A DNA stretch of 10,796 nt from UKL13-2 sp031370625 (GTDB taxonomy: Bacteria; Pseudomonadota; Gammaproteobacteria; Burkholderiales; Usitatibacteraceae), in assembly GCA_031370625.1 (NCBI GenBank), contig JANMQR010000347.1:1-10796 (forward strand), in the 5' to 3' direction. The notes beneath the pieces were generated by a model, which was given only the letters and a program-made list of their open reading frames with translations, did not search any database and had not been told where the DNA came from. Positions 1 to 7,567 of the stretch are shown piece after piece. The stretch's first letter is position 1; each line of letters starts with the position of its first letter. A program made the translations under genes and the position numbers.

Positions 1-479
1 GTTGGTGGCAGCGCGTGAAACAAACGCTTCACGGTTCCGGATGAGTTCTTGTTGCCGCCGACAGCGATGGTGAAATCACGATTGCGAAAAACCGCCTGAT
101 TCAGCCATACGCCGAGGCCGCTACTCTGGAGGCGTCGGTCAATCATGATATCCATGGTTCGTACACCCACCCAGCGCTTTCCCTCATAGATACACACCAT
201 ATCTTCTGTGCCAATGATGCCGAGCAGTTCAGTCTCATGACATAGCACCCAGAGATCACCCAGACCACAATCGGTGCGGCCCAAACGATAGCGCCAGCGA
301 AGGTAATCTGAGTCATGTGGGCGCACATGTTCATCAGAATGACGTTGGCGAAATTCAACTATTGTGTCCAGATCACCTTCGTGTGCGGGTCTAAACCCTG
401 CACGCAGCACATCCGCGCCTAACCCCAGCGCACGGGCCACGAGCCGGGTGGTGTTTTCAAAAGTGGGAACGCGCGCCAT
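1..479 (-). CDS. GNAT-family acyltransferase, C-terminus cut by window edge
   Basis: The minus strand stays open from an ATG at 477-479 to the left edge, giving 159 residues without a stop, so the 3' end lies outside the window. The N-terminal part contains FRPAHEGDLDTIVEF, a usual opening for GNAT acetyltransferases. A strand near residues 104-114 (VGVRTMDIMID) is followed by RRLQSSGLGVWL (115-126), which fits the acyl-CoA pyrophosphate-binding motif A (Q/R-x-x-G-x-G/A). VGGNKNSSGTV (140-150) would be the next core strand and helix. An in-frame TGA lies nine codons upstream and no other ATG intervenes, which fixes the start, although no good Shine-Dalgarno is visible. The gene lies 63 bases after an acyl carrier protein gene and is probably co-transcribed with it and the KASIII gene. 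By inference it could transfer an acyl or acetyl group to an amine on a sugar or peptide, perhaps in surface-polysaccharide synthesis. Substrate unknown. Confidence 0.75.
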   Translation of the reverse strand, partial: MARVPTFENTTRLVARALGLGADVLRAGFRPAHEGDLDTIVEFRQRHSDEHVRPHDSDYLRWRYRLGRTDCGLGDLWVLCHETELLGIIGTEDMVCIYEGKRWVGVRTMDIMIDRRLQSSGLGVWLNQAVFRNRDFTIAVGGNKNSSGTVKRLFHALPP

Positions 480-542
480 CTGCTTGCGATTGGTTTTGTG
501 ATGTCAGTTGTTTGGGCAACGCGGTGTTACACGACAATTTCA

Positions 543-809
543 CTAATCCTGCATAAGTTTTTTGGCCCGCAAAAATTCCAGAATGTCATTCACCGACTGC
601 ATTTTGCGCGAATCATCGGCGGCGAGTTCGACGCCAAAGCGATCATCCAACTCGGCAGTAAGCATCAGTACACCCATCGAATCCCAACCAACCATGCTTT
701 CGCGCGTGCGCTCAGGATGAACTGCGTCAACGGGTTCGTTAAGTGCATCTGCAATCATCTTGAGTGCCTGCGGAAGCGTTAAAAGTTGCGTCTTAGGTTC
801 TATGGTCAT
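543..809 (-). CDS. Acyl carrier protein (phosphopantetheine-binding)
   Basis: This 88-residue protein has the acyl carrier protein signature GWDSMGVLMLTAELDDRFGV. Ser44 in WDSMG is the expected 4'-phosphopantetheine attachment site, and the acidic helix after it (residues 53-58) is where partner enzymes normally dock. Length and predicted helical pattern fit a free-standing carrier protein. It is not the housekeeping AcpP type: the usual DSLDTVEL-like motif is replaced by DSMGVLML, and it sits away from fabD, fabG and fabF. It follows the KASIII gene by 33 bases and precedes the GNAT gene by 63, so the three probably form one transcript. By inference it carries the acyl chain that the KASIII makes or extends, for use by the GNAT or by enzymes further left. 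There is no strong ribosome-binding site before the ATG. Confidence 0.88.
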   Translation of the reverse strand: MTIEPKTQLLTLPQALKMIADALNEPVDAVHPERTRESMVGWDSMGVLMLTAELDDRFGVELAADDSRKMQSVNDILEFLRAKKLMQD

Positions 810-842
810 GAAATATCGCTGATGAAAATAAATTGTCGAAGG

Positions 843-1910
843 TTAATTTACTTTTTGCTGACCAATATAGTCCGTGTGAATGATTAGGACGTCGTTGTCA
901 ATTTCGGTCAGCACTGACCCCCATGAGAGACCGACACCGTATCCGAGCATCATTACCCGCAATGGCAAATCTGCTTTCCCGTGTGCGGCGCGTGTAGCGC
1001 GTGACTGGTTTATGGATTGTGTCAGAGTGAGTGGTACAGATGGTCCCCCACTGTTACCGTAATGTTCGAGTATGAGCGGCACTCGGTCTTCGGGCAGCCC
1101 GCATTTTTTGGCGATATGCAGCATGATAAAACGATTCGATTGATGGAACACATATGAATCAATATCCCTCACCGCGAGCCCGGCAAAAGCGAGCGTTTCC
1201 TCGATCAATGCCGGCACGCGCTTGACGGTGAAATTAAAAATCGCGGCGCCATCCATTTCAAGATGTCGGTGACGCGGATCGGTCGGCGTACGATCACGAA
1301 AGCCGCCGCCGCGAATTATTAATTGCTCCGCTCCCGTGCCATCGGTATGTAGCGCAAAAAAAGATTCTGGCGCGTGCGCCGATGATTCAAGCGCAGTGGC
1401 TGAGCCAGCATCGCCAAACAGCAAGGTGGTGGTATGGTCTTCGGTCGCGATGAATTTGCTCGGTGTCTCACCATGCAGCAACAGAATACGCTGCTGGCCA
1501 CCCGCGCGCAACATGGTGGCCGCCAGATACATTCCATAAGGATACCCAGAGCATCCAAGGCCAACATCGAATGCCGCGCAATCGCTGCCAAGTCCCAGAC
1601 GCTGGTGCAGCACGCAACTACTGGATGGCAAAAAATAATCCGGAGATTGAGTGACAAAAATGAGCCCGGTAATCGAATCGCGTTCCCAGCCGAGCTTGTC
1701 TATAAGCGCAACCGCGGCCTCAAAGCATAGATCAACCGAGGTCACGTCGGCAGCCGCAACCCGCCGCTGTCGCACGCCTGCCATGGCCATTACTTTACGC
1801 ACTTCCACCGCGCCAAATTGTTCAGCGCAATCGGCATTCTCAGCAATCGTCGGTGGAACAGTGGTGGAAATACCAGCTATTCTAAAACCGGCTATGCGCG
1901 AAAGACTCAT
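843..1910 (-). CDS. 3-oxoacyl-ACP synthase III family protein (KASIII/FabH-like)
   Basis: This 355-residue thiolase-fold condensing enzyme is close to the usual FabH length of about 320-350. The catalytic triad is visible: Cys120 in GLGCSGYPYGM, His256 in FHQSNRF and Asn286 in YGNSGGPSVPL. The glycine-rich C-terminal loop MLGYGVGLSWGS (320-332) is also typical. Housekeeping FabH enzymes condense acetyl-CoA with malonyl-ACP. The motifs around Cys and Asn here (GCSGY, GNSGGPS) differ from the common ACSGF and GNTSAAS forms, which suggests a specialised KASIII-like enzyme; its primer and product cannot be read from sequence. It is the first gene of a KASIII-ACP-GNAT group and is preceded by a promoter-like pair at 1956-1984. 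The ATG at 1910 gives the expected N-terminus (IAGFRIAGISTTVPP), but its ribosome-binding site is weak. Confidence 0.9.
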   Translation of the reverse strand: MSLSRIAGFRIAGISTTVPPTIAENADCAEQFGAVEVRKVMAMAGVRQRRVAAADVTSVDLCFEAAVALIDKLGWERDSITGLIFVTQSPDYFLPSSSCVLHQRLGLGSDCAAFDVGLGCSGYPYGMYLAATMLRAGGQQRILLLHGETPSKFIATEDHTTTLLFGDAGSATALESSAHAPESFFALHTDGTGAEQLIIRGGGFRDRTPTDPRHRHLEMDGAAIFNFTVKRVPALIEETLAFAGLAVRDIDSYVFHQSNRFIMLHIAKKCGLPEDRVPLILEHYGNSGGPSVPLTLTQSINQSRATRAAHGKADLPLRVMMLGYGVGLSWGSVLTEIDNDVLIIHTDYIGQQKVN

Positions 1911-1955
1911 AAAGGTAACTTCAATGAAAAAAGATTTTGCGAGTGGAGTTACTGA

Positions 1956-1984
1956 GTATTACCGAGTCTTGATGAGACCGTCAA
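1956..1984 (-). promoter_or_regulatory. Candidate sigma-70 promoter for KASIII-ACP-GNAT unit
   Basis: On the minus strand, TTGACG (1979-1984, five of six bases of the -35 consensus) is followed after exactly 17 bases by TAATAC (1956-1961, three of six bases of the -10 consensus). Transcription would start near 1949, leaving a leader of about 40 bases before the KASIII ATG. The 176-base gap after gspC supports separate transcription. A 6-base inverted repeat (1988-1993 with 2003-2008) lies just upstream but has no T-run on either side, so it does not look like a terminator. Confidence 0.5.
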
Positions 1985-2086
1985 CTGCGGGCTCCCCCGG
2001 TCAGCCCGTGCCCCGCTTGCTGCTGCATCGGCCATGCCATCTCGTTCGCGTTGCGTTATCTTCGGCTTCTGCCCTCGGATGAGGCA

Positions 2087-2944
2087 TCAATTCTGAATTG
2101 TGTAATTCAATATCGTCGGTGAGCCAGCCCGTTTCACTTCAACACGTACCGCAGAGAGCGTATTGAATTGCGAATAAAGCCGCGCCAAATCGCCGGCGGA
2201 ATTGACTGGTTGGCCATTGACTGCCGAAATCACGTCCCCAGTTTGCAGGCCGAGTTTACCGGCGAGCGTATTCGCGCCTGCGCCATCCACGCGCACACCG
2301 CCGCCGGGTGCCACACCGATTTGCCCCAAAAATTCCATCTGGCGTGGGTCTTGCAACACATTATTTAATTCCTGGCGGGACAAGCTGTAGCCGCCACCTG
2401 CCGCGGTTACATTGAGCCGGAAGCCTGCGTTGGGATTGCGACTGGGTGCATTTGGCGTCGCGGTGGCGACACGAAATTTATCCAGCTCGATTCGCTCGCG
2501 CCCACCATTGCGCGCGACCACGATGTAATCCGCGTGCACTTCCGCAAGCGTGGCACCCTTCATCAGCTCCTGACCCATTCGTACGGCCTGATCCTTACCG
2601 CTCCAATTAACAACTGCAGCAGAAAGCGTTACGCCATCGACTGCAAACACGCCTTTCAGACGGATATCGCTTGCGCTCGCTTCTGCAGCGGGTTCTGCAT
2701 CACCGTCACCAAATAATTTTCGGGCGAGAGCGATATCGTCGAGACCCGCGCCAGTATTGGTGCTTGAGGCTGCGATGGTTGGTGCAGGCAGCAAAAAGTG
2801 CCAGCCCCACCAGGCGACTTGTAGCCCCAGCGCCACGATCAACATTATCGTGAGCGTGGTGCCGACAAACTGTGGGAGGTTAATTTTCTTGCGCACGCTT
2901 TCAGTCATCTTCGGGAATGGGAGAGCCGATATTACCCTATCCAT
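2087..2944 (-). CDS. gspC: Type II secretion system protein GspC (PDZ-containing)
   Basis: GspC is the bitopic inner-membrane subunit that links the inner-membrane platform of the type II secretion system to the outer-membrane secretin GspD. The 285-residue product has a short cytoplasmic N-terminus and one membrane segment at about 27-52. The homology region spans about 70-157 (RLKGVFAVDG, then AVRMGQELMKGATLAEVHADYIVV), followed by a Pro/Asn-rich linker near 163-173. A C-terminal PDZ domain occupies about 184-283, with AGKLGLQTGDVISAVNGQPV as its core. The ATG at 2944 overlaps the end of dadA by 8 bases and has GGAAGGA about 10 bases upstream, so I prefer it to the ATG at codon 13. No gspD or other gsp gene follows; the next gene is an unrelated KASIII. 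It therefore looks like an orphan component whose partners are encoded elsewhere. Confidence 0.9.
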   Translation of the reverse strand: MDRVISALPFPKMTESVRKKINLPQFVGTTLTIMLIVALGLQVAWWGWHFLLPAPTIAASSTNTGAGLDDIALARKLFGDGDAEPAAEASASDIRLKGVFAVDGVTLSAAVVNWSGKDQAVRMGQELMKGATLAEVHADYIVVARNGGRERIELDKFRVATATPNAPSRNPNAGFRLNVTAAGGGYSLSRQELNNVLQDPRQMEFLGQIGVAPGGGVRVDGAGANTLAGKLGLQTGDVISAVNGQPVNSAGDLARLYSQFNTLSAVRVEVKRAGSPTILNYTIQN

Positions 2945-4205
2945 TTAGCGTGAATCCTTCCAGCGAGATTGCCGCCTGTTTCCCGTCGATCACATCCACG
3001 ACAATTGCCGCACACGCGCAGGCGAGAGTCCAGCCTAACGCGCCGTGCCCGGTATTCAAAAACAAATTTTTATACGGGGACACGCCGATGATCGGCGTGC
3101 CTTTTGGCGTGGCCGGGCGTAATCCCGCCCAAGGTTTCAAATCTGTTTCATAGTTGGCAGCGTCGGGAAAAGTTGCCTTCGCCTGCGCCACGAGTAACGC
3201 GACACGATCCGCTTCCAATGAACGATCATGCCCCGCGATATCGGCCATGCCCGCCACTCGCAGTTCATCGCCTAGCAGCGCATAAACCACTTTGAATTTA
3301 CTGTCCGTGACGCTGATGCCGGGCACGCCAGTTGCGTTGCGCGCTGACTTGGTATTCAGCGTCAGGCTGTAGCCTTTGAGCGGATAAATCGGCAAGTAAA
3401 ATCCGAGCGATTTAGCGACACGCGCGTTGGCCGCACCGAGCGCCATGACATAGGCGTCGGCGGTGATTTCGCCGCGCGATGTGTCAATTGATTTGACGAT
3501 ACCCGCGTCAGCGTTGATTCGTTTAATCGATGTGTTGTGCATAAATTTCACGCCACGTTCGCTACGGTTACGCAGCAATTTTTCCATTGCCACACAAAAA
3601 TCATGGCAGTCGCCCGCGTCCTCCGAGGGCGTATAAATGCCACCGGAGATGCGCCCGGCAATGTGCTTTAAGGCCGGCTCTTTGTCGAGCACTTGCTGAC
3701 GGGTAAACATTTCTTGTTGGCTGCCGTGCTCGCGCTGAAAATCGAGTGTGCGTTTCGCGCCATCAAAGCTTTCGTTATCGGAAAAAATCACCAGCTTGCC
3801 GTTGCGTCGATAATCGAAATGGATCGGCTCGTTGGCGATAATGTGGTGAATTAAATCGCGGCTGTAGTACGCTAGGCGCAACAAATGCACCGTGGTAATT
3901 TCAGATTGCGGGCGATTGCAGGCTGCCAAAAATGCGAGGCACCAACGCCACTGATCGATATCAAATTTGGGATAAAACCGTAACGGTGAGTCGCGCCGTA
4001 ATAACCAGGGTGGAATTTTTGGTACCACGCCCGGCCCAGCCAACGGTGCGACGTAACTATAGGAAAGCTGTCCGCCGTTCGCGTAACTGGTTTCCATGCC
4101 CGCTGCGGCATTACGCTCAATCACGGTTACGTCGTGACCCGCCTTGTTCAAATAATAGGCAGTAGTGATGCCGATAACCCCTGCGCCCAACACCACTATT
4201 TTCAT
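2937..4205 (-). CDS. dadA: D-amino acid dehydrogenase (FAD-dependent)
   Basis: DadA oxidatively deaminates D-amino acids, classically D-alanine, to 2-oxo acids, passing electrons to the membrane respiratory chain. The 422-residue length matches the family. The N-terminus VVLGAGVIGITTAYYLNKAGHDVTVIER is a dinucleotide-binding fold with GAGVIG (residues 7-12) and the acidic end of the second strand (E30). Further DadA hallmarks are ETSYANGGQLSYSYVAPLAGPG (38-59), the LKPWAGLRPATPKGTPIIG stretch near 357-375, and GHGALGWTLACACA near the C-terminus, which closes the FAD site. It shares a 4-base ATGA overlap with the upstream spermidine synthase-like gene and overlaps gspC by 8 bases, so all three are probably translationally coupled. 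No alanine racemase (dadX) gene is adjacent, unlike in the enterobacterial dad operon. Other DAO-family oxidoreductases are possible, but the motif set favours DadA. Confidence 0.93.
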   Translation of the reverse strand: MKIVVLGAGVIGITTAYYLNKAGHDVTVIERNAAAGMETSYANGGQLSYSYVAPLAGPGVVPKIPPWLLRRDSPLRFYPKFDIDQWRWCLAFLAACNRPQSEITTVHLLRLAYYSRDLIHHIIANEPIHFDYRRNGKLVIFSDNESFDGAKRTLDFQREHGSQQEMFTRQQVLDKEPALKHIAGRISGGIYTPSEDAGDCHDFCVAMEKLLRNRSERGVKFMHNTSIKRINADAGIVKSIDTSRGEITADAYVMALGAANARVAKSLGFYLPIYPLKGYSLTLNTKSARNATGVPGISVTDSKFKVVYALLGDELRVAGMADIAGHDRSLEADRVALLVAQAKATFPDAANYETDLKPWAGLRPATPKGTPIIGVSPYKNLFLNTGHGALGWTLACACAAIVVDVIDGKQAAISLEGFTLNG

Positions 4206-6220
4206 TTCAATACCTGCAACAAATTATTGAAATCATCCGTCCACAGCCGCCATTCCGGGCGCGGCACAATGATTTCGGTGTGCTCAACAATTTCAGGTTT
4301 CAGTAAAAATGTTTTATCTTTGGTGAGCAATATCCAATCGCTGCTGGTGCCGCCATCTTCATAGGTGTCATGCACCCATGCAACATGCAGGCCGCGCTTT
4401 TCGGCGAGTTGTTGCACCACAGGTTTCAAATCGAGAAACCGGTTCGAGACGTGAAACGCAATCACGCCGCCTGGCTTCATGTGCTTCTCGTAAATTTGCA
4501 GCGCTTCGAGCGTGATCAGATGCACCGGGATCGAATCGCTCGAAAATGCATCAATGACAAGCACATCAAAATTTTGCACAGGCTCGCGCTCAAGATTCAG
4601 GCGCGCGTCACCGAGTGCTATTTCAATTTTCGCATCTGACTCTTTCAGGTAAGTGAAATCACGATTCGCAATCGTCACCACTTCCGGATTGATGTCGTAG
4701 TATCGATAGACGTCACCAGGGTTTCCGTAGGTCGCGATGGTGCCCGTGCCGAGCCCGATCACGCCGACCCGAATCGGACCACCGGCCAATTTCGCTTTGA
4801 GCAAAATGGATTGACCAATCCCGGATTTCAATTTGTAGTAGGTCGTGGCCGAGCGGTTGTAGGGCGGATCCATGTATTGATCACCATGCAAAATAGCGCC
4901 ATGAACCAGCGAGCGGCGGCGATTTTCGACTTCTGGTTTCTTGTATTCTTTGACTCGCAGCGTGCCGTAAAAATTGCGCGTCATCACGACCACATCTTCC
5001 CTGAATTGGTAGATCGTAAATCCAGCCGCGACGGCGGTGGCAACGGTTATCGCGATGGCGGTATAGATGGCGAATACATGAATTTTTCCCCACAGCAAAA
5101 TAGTTGCGAGCGCAGCCAGGAACACCAGCGCAATCTCAAGCTCGAAATAAGCGGGCAGGGTAATCGGTGCGATCAAACCGACCAGTACCGAGCCGAGGGC
5201 GCCGCCGACCGAGACCATTAAATAAAACGTGGTGAGATGTTTTGGATGCGGCTTGCGCGCGACCAATTCGCCGTGACAAAACATGCAGGCAATAAACAGC
5301 CCCGCAGAAAATATCCCGATTTGCCAATACAACATAAAGTGTATCCGCGCATCCGCCAGCATCCACGCCATTGCCAGCAATGCCACGGCCAGCAACGGTA
5401 AAAATATTGCGCGCTGATACCAACCCTTGCCATCAAAACACAAAATAAAGGTGAGTAGATAAAGTGCCAACGGCACCACCCACATCAGCGGAATGGAGGA
5501 AATATTTTGCGTGAGGTGATTCGATATCGCGAGCAATAGCACTGAGCCCAAGCCCGCCAGCGCGATCCAGATGAATTTATCTTTCAGTGATGGCGGCTCG
5601 ATCTCGCTGGCGTCAATATCGGCCTCAATCATTTGCAGCGGGCTTTTTAATTCGCGCCGCGCCGCCAGCAAAATCAGCAACGCAAATAATCCAAAACCAA
5701 CCGACCAACTAAGCGCCTGCACGCGTGTGCTGAACCACGGCTCAAACAAAAATGGATACCCGAGCAGCGCCAGCATCGACGCCAAATTGGATAGCGCAAA
5801 TAACCGATACGGGCTGGTGTTTGGGTAGGATCGCGCGAACCATGCCTGCACCAGCGGGCTCGTGGTGGCGAGCAGGAAGTAGGGCAGGCCGATGGTTGCG
5901 GTCATGAGCAGCAAGATGCGCAGCGACGGGCTTTCATCGCCGTTCGGTTTCCAGCTGACATCAGGAATGATTGGCAACAGCAAAAGCGCAATGGCGACCA
6001 ACGCAATGTGGATGAATGCCTGACGTTTCGGGCTGACCTTACGCGTCAGCCAATCCGAGTAAAAATAACCCGCGAGCAACGCGAATTGAAAAAATACCAA
6101 ACAGGTTGTCCACACGGCGGCGGTGCCGCCGAACCAGGGCAGGATTTGTTTGGCGATGATGGGTTGAATCAGAAACAGCAAAAACGCTGAGACGAAAATG
6201 GTAAGGGCATAGATAATCAT
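4202..6220 (-). CDS. Membrane-fused spermidine synthase-like protein
   Basis: This 672-residue protein joins a polytopic membrane region to a soluble aminopropyltransferase-like methyltransferase fold. Residues 1 to about 405 hold roughly a dozen hydrophobic segments, starting with IYALTIFVSAFLLFLIQPIIAKQILPWFGG, the usual opening of the fused MFS/spermidine synthase family. From about 415 the spermidine synthase-like domain begins, with HGDQYMDPP (445-453), the nucleotide-binding loop GVIGLGTGT (486-494), an acidic residue at the end of strand two (D509 in YYDINPE), and IDAFSSDSIPVHL (556-568) in the catalytic region. Cellular substrates of these fusions are poorly defined, so true spermidine synthesis should not be assumed. 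It is the first gene of the operon with dadA and gspC. A GAGAGA stretch about 9 bases before the ATG can serve as ribosome-binding site. Confidence 0.88.
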   Translation of the reverse strand: MIIYALTIFVSAFLLFLIQPIIAKQILPWFGGTAAVWTTCLVFFQFALLAGYFYSDWLTRKVSPKRQAFIHIALVAIALLLLPIIPDVSWKPNGDESPSLRILLLMTATIGLPYFLLATTSPLVQAWFARSYPNTSPYRLFALSNLASMLALLGYPFLFEPWFSTRVQALSWSVGFGLFALLILLAARRELKSPLQMIEADIDASEIEPPSLKDKFIWIALAGLGSVLLLAISNHLTQNISSIPLMWVVPLALYLLTFILCFDGKGWYQRAIFLPLLAVALLAMAWMLADARIHFMLYWQIGIFSAGLFIACMFCHGELVARKPHPKHLTTFYLMVSVGGALGSVLVGLIAPITLPAYFELEIALVFLAALATILLWGKIHVFAIYTAIAITVATAVAAGFTIYQFREDVVVMTRNFYGTLRVKEYKKPEVENRRRSLVHGAILHGDQYMDPPYNRSATTYYKLKSGIGQSILLKAKLAGGPIRVGVIGLGTGTIATYGNPGDVYRYYDINPEVVTIANRDFTYLKESDAKIEIALGDARLNLEREPVQNFDVLVIDAFSSDSIPVHLITLEALQIYEKHMKPGGVIAFHVSNRFLDLKPVVQQLAEKRGLHVAWVHDTYEDGGTSSDWILLTKDKTFLLKPEIVEHTEIIVPRPEWRLWTDDFNNLLQVLK

Positions 6221-6295
6221 TTACGAATTCTCTCACGGGTTTTTAATTTTTTTTAACGCCGATTATTTGAATTACGGAGCAAGATTGATCGGACA

Positions 6296-6347
6296 CGATT
6301 CACAGCATTAGTTCCCACGCCGGGGCAATGAGGGAGGCGGTGAATCG
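6296..6347. promoter_or_regulatory. 8-base inverted repeat in the divergent promoter region
   Basis: The 192 bases between the divergent spermidine synthase-like gene and azlC must hold promoters for both. CGATTCAC (6296-6303) is repeated perfectly inverted as GTGAATCG (6340-6347), with 36 bases between. This could be a split operator shared by the two transcription units, but an 8-base match can also arise by chance. I see no strong -35/-10 pair in either direction; the best -10-like element for azlC is TAAAAT at 6368-6373. Confidence 0.25.
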
Positions 6348-6358
6348 AAAATGAGACT

Positions 6359-6390
6359 TTAAGCCTGTAAAATAAAGGCCTAAGTTTTTT
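6359..6390 (+). terminator. Weak hairpin plus T-run in the azlC leader
   Basis: TTAAGCCT (6359-6366) pairs with AGGCCTAA (6376-6383) with one mismatch around a 9-base loop, and six T residues follow at 6385-6390. The layout resembles a rho-independent terminator or attenuator about 22 bases before the azlC ATG. The stem is short and has a central mismatch, so termination would be inefficient; the sequence may be just AT-rich leader. Confidence 0.2.
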
Positions 6391-6412
6391 AAAATTCTGC
6401 TCATTCCCGTTG

Positions 6413-7150
6413 ATGCAAGCTCCTCATTCTTCCACTCGCGCCGCGTTTTTTTCCGGTGTGCGCGACCAAGCACCGATCATCCTCGGCATGCTGCCATTTG
6501 GCATGATCGCGGGCGCAGCGCCGGTTGCGTCGGGAATGGATCCGTGGCTCGCGATGGCGATGAACATCATCATCTATGCCGGCGCAGCGCAGCTTGCAGC
6601 CATTTCACTGATGGCGCAACACGTGCCGATGCCGATTGTGGTTGCCACGGCGTTGGTCGTGAATCTGCGGTTTGTGATGTACAGCGCTGCACTGGCACCG
6701 TATTTTGCGAAGCTCTCCACGTCGCGCAAATGGCTTTTTTCGTATCTCATTACCGATCACGGCTTTGCGCTGCTTACGGCGAAATATAAATCAGACGCGG
6801 CACCTGAGCTGATCGAAGGCTATTACGGTGGCGTCACGTTTACGATGTGGACAACATGGCAAATGGCGGTGGTGCTGGGCATTTTGTTGGGCACAAAGGT
6901 GCCACCGAGCTGGTCGCTTGATTTCACTATTCCACTGGTGTTTTTGGCGCTCGTGATGCCCTCGCTCACCACACGCGCGCACTGGTGTGCCGCTGGTGCT
7001 GCGAGCGTGATGGCGATATTTACGCAATCAATGCCGTTGAAGCTAGGGCTAATTACAGCGGCTGTGGTGGGCATCATCGTGGGCACATTACTCGACGCGC
7101 GCAATGAGAAATTATTGGCGAAAGATTCACATAAGGGCGCGCAGAAATGA
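6413..7150 (+). CDS. azlC: AzlC family branched-chain amino acid exporter, large subunit
   Basis: AzlC and AzlD form a two-component inner-membrane permease that exports branched-chain amino acids and their analogues, as in Bacillus AzlCD and E. coli YgaZH. The product has 245 residues with several hydrophobic segments. Family features include ILGMLPFGMIAGAAPVASGM near the N-terminus, the small-residue-rich IIIYAGAAQLAAISLM, NLRFVMYSAALAPYF, and a DHGFALLTAKY segment. A TTG at 6410 could also start the frame, but the ATG at 6413 is the natural choice. No good Shine-Dalgarno is visible for either. It overlaps azlD by 4 bases (ATGA), so the two subunits are probably made together. No Lrp/AsnC-type regulator is adjacent. 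Confidence 0.92.
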   Translation: MQAPHSSTRAAFFSGVRDQAPIILGMLPFGMIAGAAPVASGMDPWLAMAMNIIIYAGAAQLAAISLMAQHVPMPIVVATALVVNLRFVMYSAALAPYFAKLSTSRKWLFSYLITDHGFALLTAKYKSDAAPELIEGYYGGVTFTMWTTWQMAVVLGILLGTKVPPSWSLDFTIPLVFLALVMPSLTTRAHWCAAGAASVMAIFTQSMPLKLGLITAAVVGIIVGTLLDARNEKLLAKDSHKGAQK

Positions 7151-7485
7151 CGATTGCCAATGACTGGCAAACCATTGCGACCATCGTCGCCTGTGGCGTG
7201 GTGACGCTGCTGGCGCGAGCATCTTTTGTGATTTGGCACACCAAACTTTCCGTGCCGCCCTGGTTTACGCGTTCGCTTAAATTTGTGGCGGCGGCGGTAT
7301 TGCCCGCGCTGGTGATGCCGGAAGTTTTATTTCGCGGTGCGGTAGCAGGGGACGTGTTGAATTACTATCGCATTATCGCAGCGGTATTGGCGTTGGCCGT
7401 CGCGTGGCGTACGCGGCATTTGCTGGCAACGCTGGTTGTGGGCATGATGGCACTGTGGGTTTTGCAATGGCTAAAGCTTTTTTAA
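7147..7485 (+). CDS. azlD: AzlD family branched-chain amino acid exporter, small subunit
   Basis: This 112-residue hydrophobic protein has about four membrane segments and the order of motifs expected of AzlD. An N-terminal IVACGVVTLLARASFV is followed by PPWFTRSLKFVAAAVLPALVMPEVLF and then a pair of hydrophobic helices (IAAVLALAVAWRTRHLLATLVVGMMALWVL). It is the partner of AzlC, immediately upstream, and starts inside its stop codon. The ATG at 7147 is supported by the overlap and by normal family length. The TAA stop at 7483-7485 lies inside the first unit of a 15-base tandem repeat, and the next two units each place another stop in the same frame. Confidence 0.92.
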   Translation: MTIANDWQTIATIVACGVVTLLARASFVIWHTKLSVPPWFTRSLKFVAAAVLPALVMPEVLFRGAVAGDVLNYYRIIAAVLALAVAWRTRHLLATLVVGMMALWVLQWLKLF

Positions 7486-7520
7486 CCCCGGCCTTTTTAG
7501 CCCCGGCTTTTTTAACCCCC
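7476..7520. repeat. 15-base tandem repeat, three units, at the end of azlD
   Basis: Three consecutive 15-base units, GCTTTTTTAACCCCG (7476-7490), GCCTTTTTAGCCCCG (7491-7505) and GCTTTTTTAACCCCC (7506-7520), differ by only a few bases, and a decayed fourth unit may follow at 7521-7535. The first unit contains the azlD stop codon, so the array begins in the last codons of the gene and runs into the 82-base gap before the lipase gene. Each unit carries a stop codon in the azlD frame. The pattern fits local slippage duplication. No convincing hairpin forms, so this is not a clear terminator despite the T-runs. Confidence 0.8.
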
Positions 7521-7567
7521 GACCTTTCTAAAGCAATTTCTTTTGGTTCATCAACTAGAAAAATAAA

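Noticed and set aside
143..358. 71-residue minus-strand open frame
   Set aside because: It lies in another frame of the GNAT gene, which has recognisable motifs and stays open to the window edge.
1988..2008. Inverted repeat after gspC as a terminator
   Set aside because: The 6-base stem with a 9-base loop has no T-run on either strand.
1651..2082. 143-residue plus-strand open frame opposite the KASIII start and the gap before it
   Set aside because: Its first half is antisense to the clear KASIII gene, its composition (Ser/Thr/Arg-rich) looks non-coding, and it has no recognisable domain.
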